A stretch of 64,000 nucleotides of DNA from Gammaproteobacteria bacterium. GTDB lineage: Bacteria > Pseudomonadota > Gammaproteobacteria > Nevskiales > Nevskiaceae. The notes below the pieces were generated by a model, which saw only the letters and a program-made list of their open reading frames with translations, was not told where the DNA came from and made no database searches. Below, in pieces: positions 31,129 through 42,984 of this stretch; position 1 is the first letter of the stretch; the number at the start of each line of letters is the position of its first letter. The stretch spans positions 124,001 through 188,000 of the forward strand of contig JAPLSB010000016.1 in assembly GCA_026398875.1 (NCBI GenBank), given 5' to 3'. The position numbers were made by a program, and so were the translations under genes.

Positions 31129-32254
31129 CAGCGCCGAAGAGAAAACCTTACCCGCCACCGAAAAACGCAAGCGCGAAGCCCGCGAGCGCGGTCAGCTGCC
31201 GCGCTCGCGGGAGCTGTCGACGGCGGTGGTCATGGGCGCCGGTGCCGCGCTGCTGGTGGCCTGGGGCAGTGCGCTGGGCGGTCGCACGCTGGCCTTCATG
31301 CAGGAGGGCCTGCGCTTCGACGCTGCCGCGCTGGCCGACCCGGCGCGGATGCCGGCGGCGATCGGCGGCGCGCTGCGTTCAGGGCTGATGATCGCCGCAC
31401 CGGTGATGCTGGCGACGTTCTTCGCGGCGCTGATCGCGCCGATGCTGATCGGCGGCTGGAACCTGAGCAGCAAGGCGCTGCAGCCGGACTTCAGCCGGCT
31501 CAATCCGGTCAGCGGCTTCGGCCGCATGTTCTCGACCAACAGCCTCGTCGAGCTGGCCAAGAGCATCGCCAAGTTCCTGATCGTCGGCCTCGTCGCCGGC
31601 ATCAGCTGGTGGGGCTCGCGTGGCGAGCTGCTTGGGCTCGGTGTGGAGCCATCGACGCAGGCGATCGGCCACGGCCTCGGGCTGGTGGCCTCGACGTTCG
31701 TCTGGATGTGCGCAGCGCTCGGCCTGATCGCCGCCATCGACGTGCCGTGGCAGCTGTGGAGCTATGCCAAGCAGATGAAGATGTCGCGGCAGGAGATCAA
31801 GCAGGAATACAAGCAGAGCGAAGGCAGCCCGGAGGTCAAGGGCCGCATCCGCCGCTTGCAGGCGGAGCTGTCGCAGCGGCGGATGATGGAAAAGGTGCCG
31901 ACTGCCGACGTCATCGTCACCAACCCCACGCACTACGCCGTGGCGTTGAAGTACACGGCGGGCAAGAACCGCGCGCCGGTGGTCGTCGCCAAGGGCGTCG
32001 ACACGGTGGCGGCCGCGATCCGCGAGCTTGCCGCCGAGCACCGCATTGCGCTGGTCGAAGCACCGCCGTTGGCGCGCGCGCTGTATCGAGGCTGCGATCT
32101 GGAAGACGAAATCCCGGCCCAGCTTTATGCCGCCGTCGCCCAGGTGCTGACCTACGTGTTCCAGCTGCGCGCCTGGCGTGGCGGCGACCGGCCGCTGCTG
32201 CCGAAAGTCGGCGACGTGCCCGGCGGCGAGCCGGATCCGCTGCCGCCGGCGTAA
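31121..32254 (+). CDS. flhB: Flagellar export switch protein FlhB
   Basis: A 377-residue protein, typical length. The N-terminus AEEKTLPATEKRKREARERGQLPRSRE is followed by four helices and the autocleaving cytoplasmic domain with VIVTNPTHYAVALKY (NPTH motif). It switches substrate specificity from rod/hook to filament. Last gene of the fliL operon. Confidence 0.97.
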   Translation: MADSAEEKTLPATEKRKREARERGQLPRSRELSTAVVMGAGAALLVAWGSALGGRTLAFMQEGLRFDAAALADPARMPAAIGGALRSGLMIAAPVMLATFFAALIAPMLIGGWNLSSKALQPDFSRLNPVSGFGRMFSTNSLVELAKSIAKFLIVGLVAGISWWGSRGELLGLGVEPSTQAIGHGLGLVASTFVWMCAALGLIAAIDVPWQLWSYAKQMKMSRQEIKQEYKQSEGSPEVKGRIRRLQAELSQRRMMEKVPTADVIVTNPTHYAVALKYTAGKNRAPVVVAKGVDTVAAAIRELAAEHRIALVEAPPLARALYRGCDLEDEIPAQLYAAVAQVLTYVFQLRAWRGGDRPLLPKVGDVPGGEPDPLPPA

Positions 32255-32551
32255 GGCGGGTCCGCGACGCGCCATTGCATTACGAAGCGACCAGGGGCCT
32301 TGCGTATCGGGCTGTGGAATCCTGGCAAGCCGCGACCGCATGAAGGGTCGTCGAGGCTGTTGTCGCGCATGGCATTGACGCGTGTTTGGCGCCGCGATTC
32401 ACACGTGCTGTCGATGCCGTCACCCTCCGTTCAGCCCCCTTCGGCACGCCGACGGGCGGCATCGGTGATGCCGTCTGGAATGGATTCTGCAAAGTACCTG
32501 CGCGCGCCATTTTTTCGACGCGTCAAAGGTCCGCCGGCGGGGGTCGGTCAG
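32255..32551. other. Intergenic region flhB to PAS-GGDEF gene
   Basis: About 300 bp with no recognisable RNA, repeat or terminator. The downstream frame is open through much of it, so the start of the next gene could lie further upstream, for example at ATG 32480. Confidence 0.4.
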
Positions 32552-35500
32552 GTGAAGGCATCGCTCTTGAAGCTTGTTCAGTGGCATGCGGAGATGATTC
32601 CGTCGCAGCGTCAGGACAGCATCCGCACGATCGGTGTGCTGGTCGTGATGATCGCGCTGGGCGGCACGATCGGCTGGTCGGGGCAGCCGGTTTTCCATCT
32701 CTGGGATCCGTGGCTGGGTCTGGTCGCTTCGGTATCGCTGCTGGGCGCGGTGTTGCTGACCATGCTTCGGCTGCTGACGTTCGACATGCTGGCCACGATC
32801 ATCTGCATGGTGACTGCGGCTGCGCTGTTCATCTGGCAGGCGACCTTGCAGTTCGACGATACCCAGCGCGATGAAGTGCACGGCGTATTCATGTCGGTGC
32901 ATCTGACGATGTCGGCCGCGTTCCTGCTGTTCATGGTCCTGTTGCCGTATCCGCGCTCGGCGCGCTACGCGTCGGTGGCCTGGCTCGGCAGTTCGGCGAT
33001 CGTCACTGCTGGCAGCCTGCCGTACTGGGCGGAAACGCCTTCGAAAATCTACCTGCTGCTGGCGCTGCTCTACGTGTGGGTCGGGCAGGGCCTGTTCCTG
33101 ATCCTGCTGTTCGGCTGGGCTAGGCAGCGCAGCCTGTTCCTGCAGGCGCAACCTGCGGTCAGCGATGCCGCCATCGTGGCCGATCACGAACGGCAGCAGG
33201 CGACGGCCCGCCTGCAGCTGATCTTCGAGCAGGGCACGGCGGGAATCGGTCTGATCGACGCCGATGCGCGCTGGCTGGAGGTCAATGCGCGGCTTGCCGA
33301 GATGCTGGGCTACAGGCGGGACCAGATGCTTGGCGCGAGCCTGTTCGATCGGTTGCCCGACTCCGATCAGGCCGCCAGCAGAAGCCGGATGCTGCCGTTC
33401 CTGACCGGGCGCGAAGCGGATTGCAGCGAGCTGCGTGTCGAGTCCATCTGGCTTCATCGCGACGGCAGCCCGGCGTGGATGTCCGGGCATGTCCGCCGCA
33501 TTGAAGCCGGCCTCGACCCGACGGCCCGCGCGGTGGTGACCTTGATCGATGTGTCCGACCGGGTGCGCGCCGAAGCCGAGGCGGCCTTGCGCCAGCGCCA
33601 CGAAGCTTTCCATTTCGAGCATTTGCCGATGGCGATGATCGAGTGGGATTGGCAGCTCCGCGTGATCCGCTGGTCGCGGCAGGCGGAAGTCATGCTCGGC
33701 TGGCCGGCCGAAGCCGTGGTGGGCAGGACCTTGCACGAGGCGGGCGTCATTGACGATGAAGCCGCCGAGGTGCATGCCTCGGTGATGCGCCAGTTCCTGT
33801 CCGGGGCGCGCAGCGCGGCCGAAAGCCTGTTGCCGACCCGCCACCGTGATGGCCGTCAGGTCTGGTTTCGCTGGTTCAGCCATTGCCTGATCGGCGCTGA
33901 TGGCCGGCCGGAATCGTTCTTCACGGCCGGGCTCGATGTCTCCGAATTGTTGGAGAACAATCTGGGACTGGCCAAGAGCCGCAGCGAACTTCAGGCGCTG
34001 TTCGAACAGGCTGGCGTGGGCATCGCGATGCTGGACGAGAAGGGCCGCTGGCTGACCGTCAATCGCCGACTGTGCGAGATCGTGGCGCGCAGCGAAGCAG
34101 ACCTGCTCGGCAGCGATTTCCGGCCCTTCATTCATCCGGACGATCTGCGCCGCGACATTGCCCAGGCGCGGCAACTCGCGGCGGGGGAGATATCCGGTTA
34201 CGCGGTCGAGAAGCGCCTGTGCAGACCCGACGGCAGCACCGTCTGGGTACGCGCGCATGTCGGCCGGATCGACGCCGCCGAAGGCCGCGAGATGCGCTTC
34301 CTGACGGTGGTCGAGGATGTCAGCGAGCAGAAGCAGGCCGAGCAGCGGGCGGCCGAGCACGCCGAGGTGCGCGAGTTCCACTTCGAGAACACGCCGCTGG
34401 CGGCGATCGAATGGTCGCCGGATTTCCGCGTCCAGCGCTGGTCGAGACGGGCGGCTGAAATGTACGGCTGGACCGAGGCCGAAGTGCTTGATCGTCCGCT
34501 GGCCGACTGGCGCTTCATTCACGACGACGATCTGGCCACGACCCGCGCGGCAATCGACCGGATGATGTCCGGCGGTGCGCGTTTTGCGCAGATCATGAAC
34601 CGCAACTACCACAAGGACGGCCGTTCGCTGTGGTGCCAGTGGCACAACTCGGTGCTGCGCGACGCCTCGGGTACGCCGCGTTCGGTGTTTTCGCTGGTCA
34701 AGGATGTCAGCGAGGAACAGTTCACCATCGCGGCACTGCGCGACAGCCAGGCGCGCTTCCAGAGCATCTTCGAGCAGGCTGCCGTCGGCATCGTGATGAT
34801 CGATGGTCACGGCAACTGGCTGATGGTCAATCGCCGGTTCCGGGAGATCGTCGGCTACGGTGCCGATGAACTGATGCAGCGCAGCTGCGAGGCGATCACC
34901 GAAACCGACGATCTCGCCGCCGAACTGGCGCTGAGACGCCAGCTGATCGCCGGCACCATCGACGACTACAGCTTCGAGAAACGTTATCTGCGGCCGGACG
35001 GCACGCCGGTCTGGGTGTCGGTCCATGCTCGGCGACTCGATGACGCCAATGCCGACGGGCTGCCGCCGGCGGAAGTGCGTCTGACGCTCGTGGTGGTCGA
35101 CATCACCGAGCGGCGCCAGGCCGAGGCCGACCTTCGCAGGCTCAATGTGAGCCTCGAAAGCCGTGTCGCGCGTCGGACCGAACAGCTCAACGACGCCGTG
35201 CGCGGCTGGGCGCAGCGCAACGAGGAACTGAGCATGCTCGGCGAGATGATGGCGCTGCTGCCGGCCGCCCAGAATCTGGGCGAATCGAGCCGCATCATCG
35301 AACGTTTCCTGCCGAAGATCCTGGCGCGCTGCGCCGGCGCGGTCTGGCTGCAGGATCAGATCGCGGGTCGCCTGTCACTGATCGGGACCTGGGGGTCGTT
35401 GCAGGATGCGCCGATGAATCTGTCGCGCGACGACTGCTGGGCCACGCGCCGCGGGCAGTTGCTCAGGGTCGATGATCCGGCCGACCCCTTGTGCTGTCCG

Positions 35501-36256
35501 CATCTTCACGACCGCTACGAGGAGGGCCGGCAGCGGCCTCACGTGTGCGTGCCGGTGATGGCGCTCGGCGACACCGTCGGGCTGATCCATCTGGAATGGA
35601 GCGGGCAGATCAATGCTGCCGAGACGCCGCCCGATCCGGTGCTGCTGCGCAACGTCGCCGAGCAGGTCGGACTGGCGGTCGGCAACGTCCAGCTGCGCGA
35701 GGAGCTGCGCCGGCAGGCCATCCGCGATGCGCTGACCGGCTTGTACAACCGCCGCCATTTCGAGGAGGTACTGAAGGCCCGGATTGCCGAGCACAGCCGC
35801 AACGGTCGCGGCTTCGCGCTGCTGATGATCGACATCGACCATTTCAAGCGCGTCAATGACGAACACGGCCACGACATCGGCGACGAGGTGCTGCGCGAGG
35901 CCGGCAGCCTGCTGCTGCGCACGGTGCGCAGCGACGAATCGGTGTTCCGGCTCGGTGGCGAGGAGTTCGTGATGATCGTCGACGACAGCGACGGCAGCGG
36001 CCACCAGGCGGCCGGCTGCGCCGAGCGGGTCCGTCGTGAAACCGAGGCGCTGCGCGTCCAGCGGCGGGGTCGCGAATTGCCGTCGATCACCGTGTCGGTC
36101 GGTCTGGCTCGCTACCCGCAGGATGTGCCGATGGGCGGCAGTCCGATGCAGCGTGCCGATGCCGCGCTTTACGCGGCGAAGCGCACCGGGCGCAATCGGG
36201 TTTGCATGGCGGGTGCCATGGCCGGCCACGACGGGATTGCCGGTAGCGTCAAGTAG
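32552..36256 (+). CDS. Membrane sensor diguanylate cyclase with five PAS domains, GAF and GGDEF
   Basis: About 1234 residues from GTG 32552. An N-terminal membrane region of six helices (about 25-190) precedes five PAS domains that alternate in type: A (FEQGTAGIGLID), B (FHFEHLPMAMIEW), A (FEQAGVGIAMLD), B (FHFENTPLAAIEW), A (FEQAAVGIVMID). A coiled segment, a GAF-like domain (about 890-1060) and a GGDEF domain with FRLGGEEFVMIV near residue 1134 follow. The active-site motif is intact; the I-site reads RSDE rather than RxxD. No EAL domain. It likely makes cyclic di-GMP. Alternative start ATG 32480. Confidence 0.85.
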   Translation: MKASLLKLVQWHAEMIPSQRQDSIRTIGVLVVMIALGGTIGWSGQPVFHLWDPWLGLVASVSLLGAVLLTMLRLLTFDMLATIICMVTAAALFIWQATLQFDDTQRDEVHGVFMSVHLTMSAAFLLFMVLLPYPRSARYASVAWLGSSAIVTAGSLPYWAETPSKIYLLLALLYVWVGQGLFLILLFGWARQRSLFLQAQPAVSDAAIVADHERQQATARLQLIFEQGTAGIGLIDADARWLEVNARLAEMLGYRRDQMLGASLFDRLPDSDQAASRSRMLPFLTGREADCSELRVESIWLHRDGSPAWMSGHVRRIEAGLDPTARAVVTLIDVSDRVRAEAEAALRQRHEAFHFEHLPMAMIEWDWQLRVIRWSRQAEVMLGWPAEAVVGRTLHEAGVIDDEAAEVHASVMRQFLSGARSAAESLLPTRHRDGRQVWFRWFSHCLIGADGRPESFFTAGLDVSELLENNLGLAKSRSELQALFEQAGVGIAMLDEKGRWLTVNRRLCEIVARSEADLLGSDFRPFIHPDDLRRDIAQARQLAAGEISGYAVEKRLCRPDGSTVWVRAHVGRIDAAEGREMRFLTVVEDVSEQKQAEQRAAEHAEVREFHFENTPLAAIEWSPDFRVQRWSRRAAEMYGWTEAEVLDRPLADWRFIHDDDLATTRAAIDRMMSGGARFAQIMNRNYHKDGRSLWCQWHNSVLRDASGTPRSVFSLVKDVSEEQFTIAALRDSQARFQSIFEQAAVGIVMIDGHGNWLMVNRRFREIVGYGADELMQRSCEAITETDDLAAELALRRQLIAGTIDDYSFEKRYLRPDGTPVWVSVHARRLDDANADGLPPAEVRLTLVVVDITERRQAEADLRRLNVSLESRVARRTEQLNDAVRGWAQRNEELSMLGEMMALLPAAQNLGESSRIIERFLPKILARCAGAVWLQDQIAGRLSLIGTWGSLQDAPMNLSRDDCWATRRGQLLRVDDPADPLCCPHLHDRYEEGRQRPHVCVPVMALGDTVGLIHLEWSGQINAAETPPDPVLLRNVAEQVGLAVGNVQLREELRRQAIRDALTGLYNRRHFEEVLKARIAEHSRNGRGFALLMIDIDHFKRVNDEHGHDIGDEVLREAGSLLLRTVRSDESVFRLGGEEFVMIVDDSDGSGHQAAGCAERVRRETEALRVQRRGRELPSITVSVGLARYPQDVPMGGSPMQRADAALYAAKRTGRNRVCMAGAMAGHDGIAGSVK

Positions 36257-36305
36257 CCGCGCGGGCGCTGGTCGACTGCGTCGCCGCCGCCGGGGTCGAT
36301 GCGGA

Positions 36306-36941
36306 TCACTTGGTTCCGAACAGCCGGTCGCCGGCATCGCCCAGGCCGGGCACGATGTAGCCGTGCTCGTTCAGGCCCGGATCGATCGCGGCGGTGTAGA
36401 CCGGCACGTCGGGATGCTGGCCATGGAAGTTGGCCAGGCCTTGCGCGCAGGTCAGCAGGCAGACGAAGCGGATCGAACGCGGCCGGGTTTCCTTCAGGCG
36501 GTCGACGGCAGCAATCGCCGAGTTGCCGGTAGCCAGCATCGGATCGAGCACGATTGCGTCGCGGTCCTTCATGCCGGACGGCATCTTGAAGTAGTACTCG
36601 ATGGCGCCGAGCGTCTTCGGATCGCGATACAGGCCGATGTGGCCGACCCGCGCGCCTGGCACCACGCTGCGCATGCCGGAAAGGAAGCCGAGGCCGGCTC
36701 TGAGGATCGGTACCAGCACGATCTTCTTGCCATCGATCAGCCTTGATTGCATCGAGCAGATCGGGGTTTCGATCTCGACCGCGTGCATCGGCATGTCGCG
36801 CGTGATTTCGTAGGCCATCAAGGTCGACAACTCGTCGAGCAGCCGGGTGAAGCTGTTGACGCTGGCGGTCTTTTTCCGCATCAGGGTCAGCTTGTGCTGG
36901 ACCAGTGGATGGTCGATCAGATGGACTTGGCCTGCGCTCAT
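36306..36941 (-). CDS. upp: Uracil phosphoribosyltransferase
   Basis: A 211-residue enzyme making UMP from uracil and PRPP. Signatures: [17 protein letters not shown] at the N-terminus, [14 protein letters not shown], and the PRPP loop [20 protein letters not shown]. It ends [13 protein letters not shown]. It is encoded 28 nt downstream of the DUF1688 gene; in fungi and bacteria upp (URC6) is linked to the URC uracil-degradation genes. Confidence 0.96.
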   Translation of the reverse strand: MSAGQVHLIDHPLVQHKLTLMRKKTASVNSFTRLLDELSTLMAYEITRDMPMHAVEIETPICSMQSRLIDGKKIVLVPILRAGLGFLSGMRSVVPGARVGHIGLYRDPKTLGAIEYYFKMPSGMKDRDAIVLDPMLATGNSAIAAVDRLKETRPRSIRFVCLLTCAQGLANFHGQHPDVPVYTAAIDPGLNEHGYIVPGLGDAGDRLFGTK

Positions 36942-36969
36942 CGGTGGACTTTCCTTGGTTTTTTGCAGT

Positions 36970-38177
36970 TCAGAAGACGGTGCCGTCGCTGACGATGTTC
37001 AGCGGCGGCGCGCCGCCGCGCCGCTCGGCGGCGTAGGCGCGGCCGGCGGCCCAGGTGCCGCCTTCAAGCACGCAGGCCAGTGGCAGCTGTTCCGCAGTCC
37101 GGCCGAGCCGCGTACGAACGCGGTCGGCGATGACGTCGATCAGGTGCACGGTCAGCGCGCGCCATTCGACGATCAGTGCATCGCCGGCATGCCATTGCTG
37201 CGCGGCCAGCGCGGGATCGCGCAACTGCAGCACGCCGGCATCGATCAGCAGGCCGCCATTGCGGTACTCGGGCAGCCCGGTCAGCGCGTCGCGTCCGGTG
37301 ATGGTGATGCCGGCCCATTCGAACGGCTCGAACAACGAATAGACCAGCCATTGGCTGAGCTTGTGGAACGGCATCCAGCCGGCGCTGGCACCGTCGCCGC
37401 CGGCCAGCGGATGCGGCCAGGCATCGCCAAGTGCAGTGCCTTCGAGTGCATTGCCGGTCAGCCAGATGTCGCTGCTGTGATCGAGCCAGGCGCGCAGCAG
37501 GCCGGCCGCCGGAATTTCCCTTGTGCTGCCGCCGTCGGTCAGCAGGTCGAACAGTCCACCCGGACGGGCGTCAGCGCCGAACGCCTGCGGGTGCTTGGTC
37601 AGCGCGGCGCCAAAGCGGCGCAGCAGTTCGGCGCGGCCGTCGGGGCCGACCAGCGGGTTGCCGTCGCTGACCTGGAACAGCCCGGCCAGTTGTTCAGCAT
37701 CGAGCGTTTGCAGCGCCGGCCCATCGACGCGCAACGGCTGCGCCGGGTCCGACGAGAACGCGCCCTGCATGAAGGCGCGAAAGCTGGCGACGCCGAGCCC
37801 TTCCGAGCGCGTGCAGGTCTGGTCGCCATCGCGATACGTCCACTGCGCACCGGCACCGGCATCGAGCAGCACGGCGACGATGGCCAGATCGATCCGGGCG
37901 CGCGCCTGTGCGGCACGGTCGAGGTCGGCCATCGCTGCAGTGAGTTCGGCGGCGCGATCGACACCGCCGGCTTCGAAGTGGCGCCAGCGGCTGTGGTACG
38001 GAATGGCCAGCGTCGGATAGCGGGCGAGGGTGACCTCGGCGACCTTTTGTGCTGCGGCATCGATCATCGACATGTCGAGCCGCCAGTGCGGCGACTGACC
38101 GGCGGCCACGGCGGCGGTAATGTTCGCGGCGCGGCTCCGGATCGTCGCCGGGTCACGCAGCGTGGCAATCGCGTCAT

Positions 38178-38181
<4 letters not shown>
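36970..38181 (-). CDS. DUF1688 / URC4-Urg3 family protein
   Basis: A 403-residue soluble protein of the URC4/Urg3 (DUF1688) family: [27 protein letters not shown] at the start, [39 protein letters not shown], and [19 protein letters not shown]. The GTG start overlaps the preceding stop (GTGA). Its biochemical role in uracil catabolism is not settled. The neighbours, a GTP cyclohydrolase II-like protein and upp, support the assignment. Confidence 0.9.
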
Positions 38182-39455
<1,274 letters not shown>

Positions 39456-39780
39456 CGCGGCGGCACTCCTGTCGTGTTGCGCGGGTACATCGGGCGGCAT
39501 CGATCGTTGCGCGATGCGTGCCCGCAGTCTTGCAGCAGAGCAGCTTCCGTGCCGCAGCTGAATGCGAAAAGCCGCACGAGCGTCATTGCGGGAGAATAGG
39601 CGCATGAAGCACCCGGCGGACCGGCAATCCGGATGCCGTGGAATCGGCAAACAACGCGGCGCATGACGGGGCCGCACAGCGTGCTCGGCGCGCTTGTTGC
39701 GAACCAGCGGGTCACGACCCCGATGCCTGCATGCCGGCAACCGGGACATAAAAAAAGCGTCACCACTCAGGAACCGACGA
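39456..39780. other. Divergent intergenic region between URC1-like and DUF4394 genes
   Basis: 325 bp between divergently transcribed genes. No RNA gene, repeat or clear operator was seen; it presumably holds both promoters. An A-tract (cataaaaaaagcg) lies just before the lipoprotein ribosome site. Confidence 0.4.
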
Positions 39781-41496
39781 ATGAATGCATTGATGAACCG
39801 CGCCGACGGCGCGCCACGCCCGCGGCATCGACTGGCGGCTGCCCTGCTGGCCATCGCGGCGCTGACGATCGCCGGCTGTGCCGATGATTCCAGCAACCTT
39901 GAGACGCCGGACGAGCCGGGCGTTCCTTTGGTATTCGCGATCCGCGGCGGGTCCGAGCTGGTTCGCTTCAGCCCGGATACGCCGGCGACCGTCTCGCGTG
40001 TCGGTGCCATCAGCGGCCTTTCGGCCGGCGAAACCATACTCGGCATCGATTTCCGTCCGGCCGACGGCAATCTGTACGCGGTGACCAGCAGCAGTCGGGT
40101 GCTGATCGTCGACCCGGCGACCGCGATCGCCTCGCCGATCCAGCCGATCACCGGCGACGGCACGGCACTGACCGCGCTGCGTTACGGCCTCGACTTCAAT
40201 CCGGCCGCCAATGCCTTGCGGATCATTGGCGACGATGGCCTGAACCTGCGTGTGCCGAGCGCGGCGCTGGTGTCGCCAGCGCCGGCCGTGCCGGTCAACG
40301 CGATCGTCGACGGCCGCATGGGCTACCTGCGTGGTGTCACGGCGGCGGCCTACACAAACCCTGAAAGCGGGTCGGCCACCAGCCTGTTCGTCATAGAGAC
40401 CGATACCGACACCGTCTACACGCAGGAGGCAAATGCCGGACGTCTGACACGCGTCGGCAGTCTGGGCGTCGATGCGTCGGCGATTGGCGGCTACGACATC
40501 TATCAGGCCGGCCTGCTGAACGAGCACTACGCGCTGCTGACCACCGTCGATGGCACCGCGATCCACACGATCAATCCGCTGACCGGTGCCGCGACGCCGC
40601 TGTCGCAGCCGTTGCCCGCCAACGATTACCGCGGTCTGGTGGTGGTCAACGACGACCGCCTGGAGCAGCGCGGCACCCGTTCCTTCGGGGTGCTGACCCG
40701 CACGCCGTCCGGCGATGTGATCGTCGGCATCCGGCTCGACGTGCTGACCGGCGCCGTGGTCGGCGGGCCGATCAGCCTTCCAGTCAACGGCCTGGCCGAT
40801 GGCGAGCACCTGGTCGGCATCAGCGAGCGCACCACGGCGCTTGCGGGCGACAACGGCGGCTACGCGGTGTCGGACGGGAACCGGGTGCTCTACCTTCGAA
40901 TCCGCAACTTCGAGAGCGGCCTGCAGGCGGCCACCGTCGATGCCGAGCCGGTCGGCACGCTGAGCACGCCGCTGGCCGGCACGCGCTTCGGCCTCGACTT
41001 CAATCCGCGCGCCGATCTGCTGCGCATCGTCAGCGACACCGGCCAGAACCTGCGCGTGAACCTGCAGGAAGGCCGAGTGATCGCGGATGCGCCGCGCGCC
41101 GCCGCGTTCGCGTTTGTCGACGGCACCACGCGCACCGTGGCGCCGGCGCCGCAGATCGTGGCAACCGCTTACCGGGCCGCGCCGATCGGTGGCACGTTCC
41201 AGTACGCCATCGACGCCGCGAACAGCACGCTGGTGCGCGTCGCGGTGCCGAACGATGGCGCGCTGGTCGCCGTCGGGCCGCTGGGCGTCAGCTTGCCGAG
41301 CAATGAAGCCGGCGCTGCCGAGCAGAGCCTGGACATTGCCGGGGCAGCGGATCAGTTCGTGTTCGCAGCACTGCGGCCGGCCGGCAGCGCGCTGTCGACG
41401 CTGTACCGGATCGATCTGGGCAGCGGCGCAGCGACCGCGATCGGCCCGATCGGCGACAGCGGTGCAGTGACCGCGATCAGCGTGCGCGTCCGCTAA
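39781..41496 (+). CDS. DUF4394 lipoprotein
   Basis: A 571-residue secreted lipoprotein: basic start, hydrophobic LAAALLAIAALTIAGC with lipobox Cys, then two DUF4394 repeats. Each repeat carries LxGIDFRPADGNLYAV and YGLDFNPAANALRIIGDDGLNLRV (second copy FGLDFNPRADLLRIVSDTGQNLRV). The domain forms a beta-propeller-like fold of unknown function. AGGA is 9 nt before ATG 39781. Confidence 0.85.
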   Translation: MNALMNRADGAPRPRHRLAAALLAIAALTIAGCADDSSNLETPDEPGVPLVFAIRGGSELVRFSPDTPATVSRVGAISGLSAGETILGIDFRPADGNLYAVTSSSRVLIVDPATAIASPIQPITGDGTALTALRYGLDFNPAANALRIIGDDGLNLRVPSAALVSPAPAVPVNAIVDGRMGYLRGVTAAAYTNPESGSATSLFVIETDTDTVYTQEANAGRLTRVGSLGVDASAIGGYDIYQAGLLNEHYALLTTVDGTAIHTINPLTGAATPLSQPLPANDYRGLVVVNDDRLEQRGTRSFGVLTRTPSGDVIVGIRLDVLTGAVVGGPISLPVNGLADGEHLVGISERTTALAGDNGGYAVSDGNRVLYLRIRNFESGLQAATVDAEPVGTLSTPLAGTRFGLDFNPRADLLRIVSDTGQNLRVNLQEGRVIADAPRAAAFAFVDGTTRTVAPAPQIVATAYRAAPIGGTFQYAIDAANSTLVRVAVPNDGALVAVGPLGVSLPSNEAGAAEQSLDIAGAADQFVFAALRPAGSALSTLYRIDLGSGAATAIGPIGDSGAVTAISVRVR

Positions 41497-41525
41497 GCCG
41501 CTTGTTGCTTGGCTGCCCTCGGCGC

Positions 41526-41547
41526 GGCCGGCCTTTCAAGGCCGGCC
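41526..41547 (+). terminator. Stable hairpin after the DUF4394 gene
   Basis: GGCCGGCCT / AGGCCGGCC, a 9-bp perfect stem with loop TTCA, 29 nt after the stop. There is no U-tract, so termination may be weak. Confidence 0.5.
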
Positions 41548-41591
41548 CTGCCGAACGGCGCTACGCTGCACCGACCTCAGGACGCATGCCG

Positions 41592-42077
41592 ATGGACCCC
41601 GACTCGCAAATCACCTCGATTGCCCACGTCATCCAGCTGGCGGTGGCGCCGGTGTTCCTGCTGACCGGCGTGGCCGCCTTCATCGGCGTGATCTCGAACC
41701 GGCTCGGGCGCATCGTCGATCGGGCGCGCGATCTGGAGCGGCTGCTGCTCAGCGCTTCGCCGGCGCGCATCGAAGCGATGCGCACGACCCTGCGCAATCT
41801 GGCCAAGCGCGCGCGGCTGGCCAACCGGGCACTGAGCCTCTGTGTCGGCTGCGCGGTGCTGATCTGCGCCGACATCGTCGTGCTGTTCGTCGGCACGCTG
41901 GCTGGTGAACGCTTTGGCAGCGTTGTCGCGGTGGTGTTCGTGCTGGCGATGCTGGCGCTGATCGCGGGGCTGCTGCTGTTCCTGCGCGAGGTCTATCTGG
42001 CCACCCGTTTCCTGCGCATCGACGCATCCGAGGTCTATGCGCCGGAATCGACGACCCCGCCGGAGTCCGGCCGCTGA
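41592..42077 (+). CDS. DUF2721 membrane protein
   Basis: A 161-residue protein with three membrane helices and the DUF2721 pattern VIQLAVAPVFLLTGVAAFIGVISNRLGRIVDRARDLE near the start, then LCVGCAVLICADIVVLFVG and LFLREVYLATRFLRI. Function unknown. ATG 41592 is 9 nt after AGGA; ATG 41586 is two codons upstream and also possible. Confidence 0.85.
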   Translation: MDPDSQITSIAHVIQLAVAPVFLLTGVAAFIGVISNRLGRIVDRARDLERLLLSASPARIEAMRTTLRNLAKRARLANRALSLCVGCAVLICADIVVLFVGTLAGERFGSVVAVVFVLAMLALIAGLLLFLREVYLATRFLRIDASEVYAPESTTPPESGR

Positions 42078-42083
42078 AACGAA

Positions 42084-42109
42084 AACGGCGAGCCCGAGGG
42101 CTCGCCGTT
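42084..42109. terminator. Bidirectional terminator between DUF2721 gene and dapD
   Basis: AACGGCGAGCCC / GGGCTCGCCGTT, a 12-bp perfect stem with a 2-nt loop, placed 6 nt after one stop and 19 nt after the convergent dapD stop. A-rich sequence (gaaaacgg) on its left provides a U-run for the minus strand. Confidence 0.75.
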
Positions 42110-42128
42110 GTCAGCACCGCGGCGCGAA

Positions 42129-42950
<822 letters not shown>

Positions 42951-42984
42951 GCGGAAATCCTTCGGTGATGAAGCGGGTGTTTTG

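Noticed and set aside
32420..35026. A long minus-strand open frame opposite the PAS-GGDEF gene
   Set aside because: Gln/Arg/His-rich composition and no domain, while the plus strand shows clear PAS repeats.
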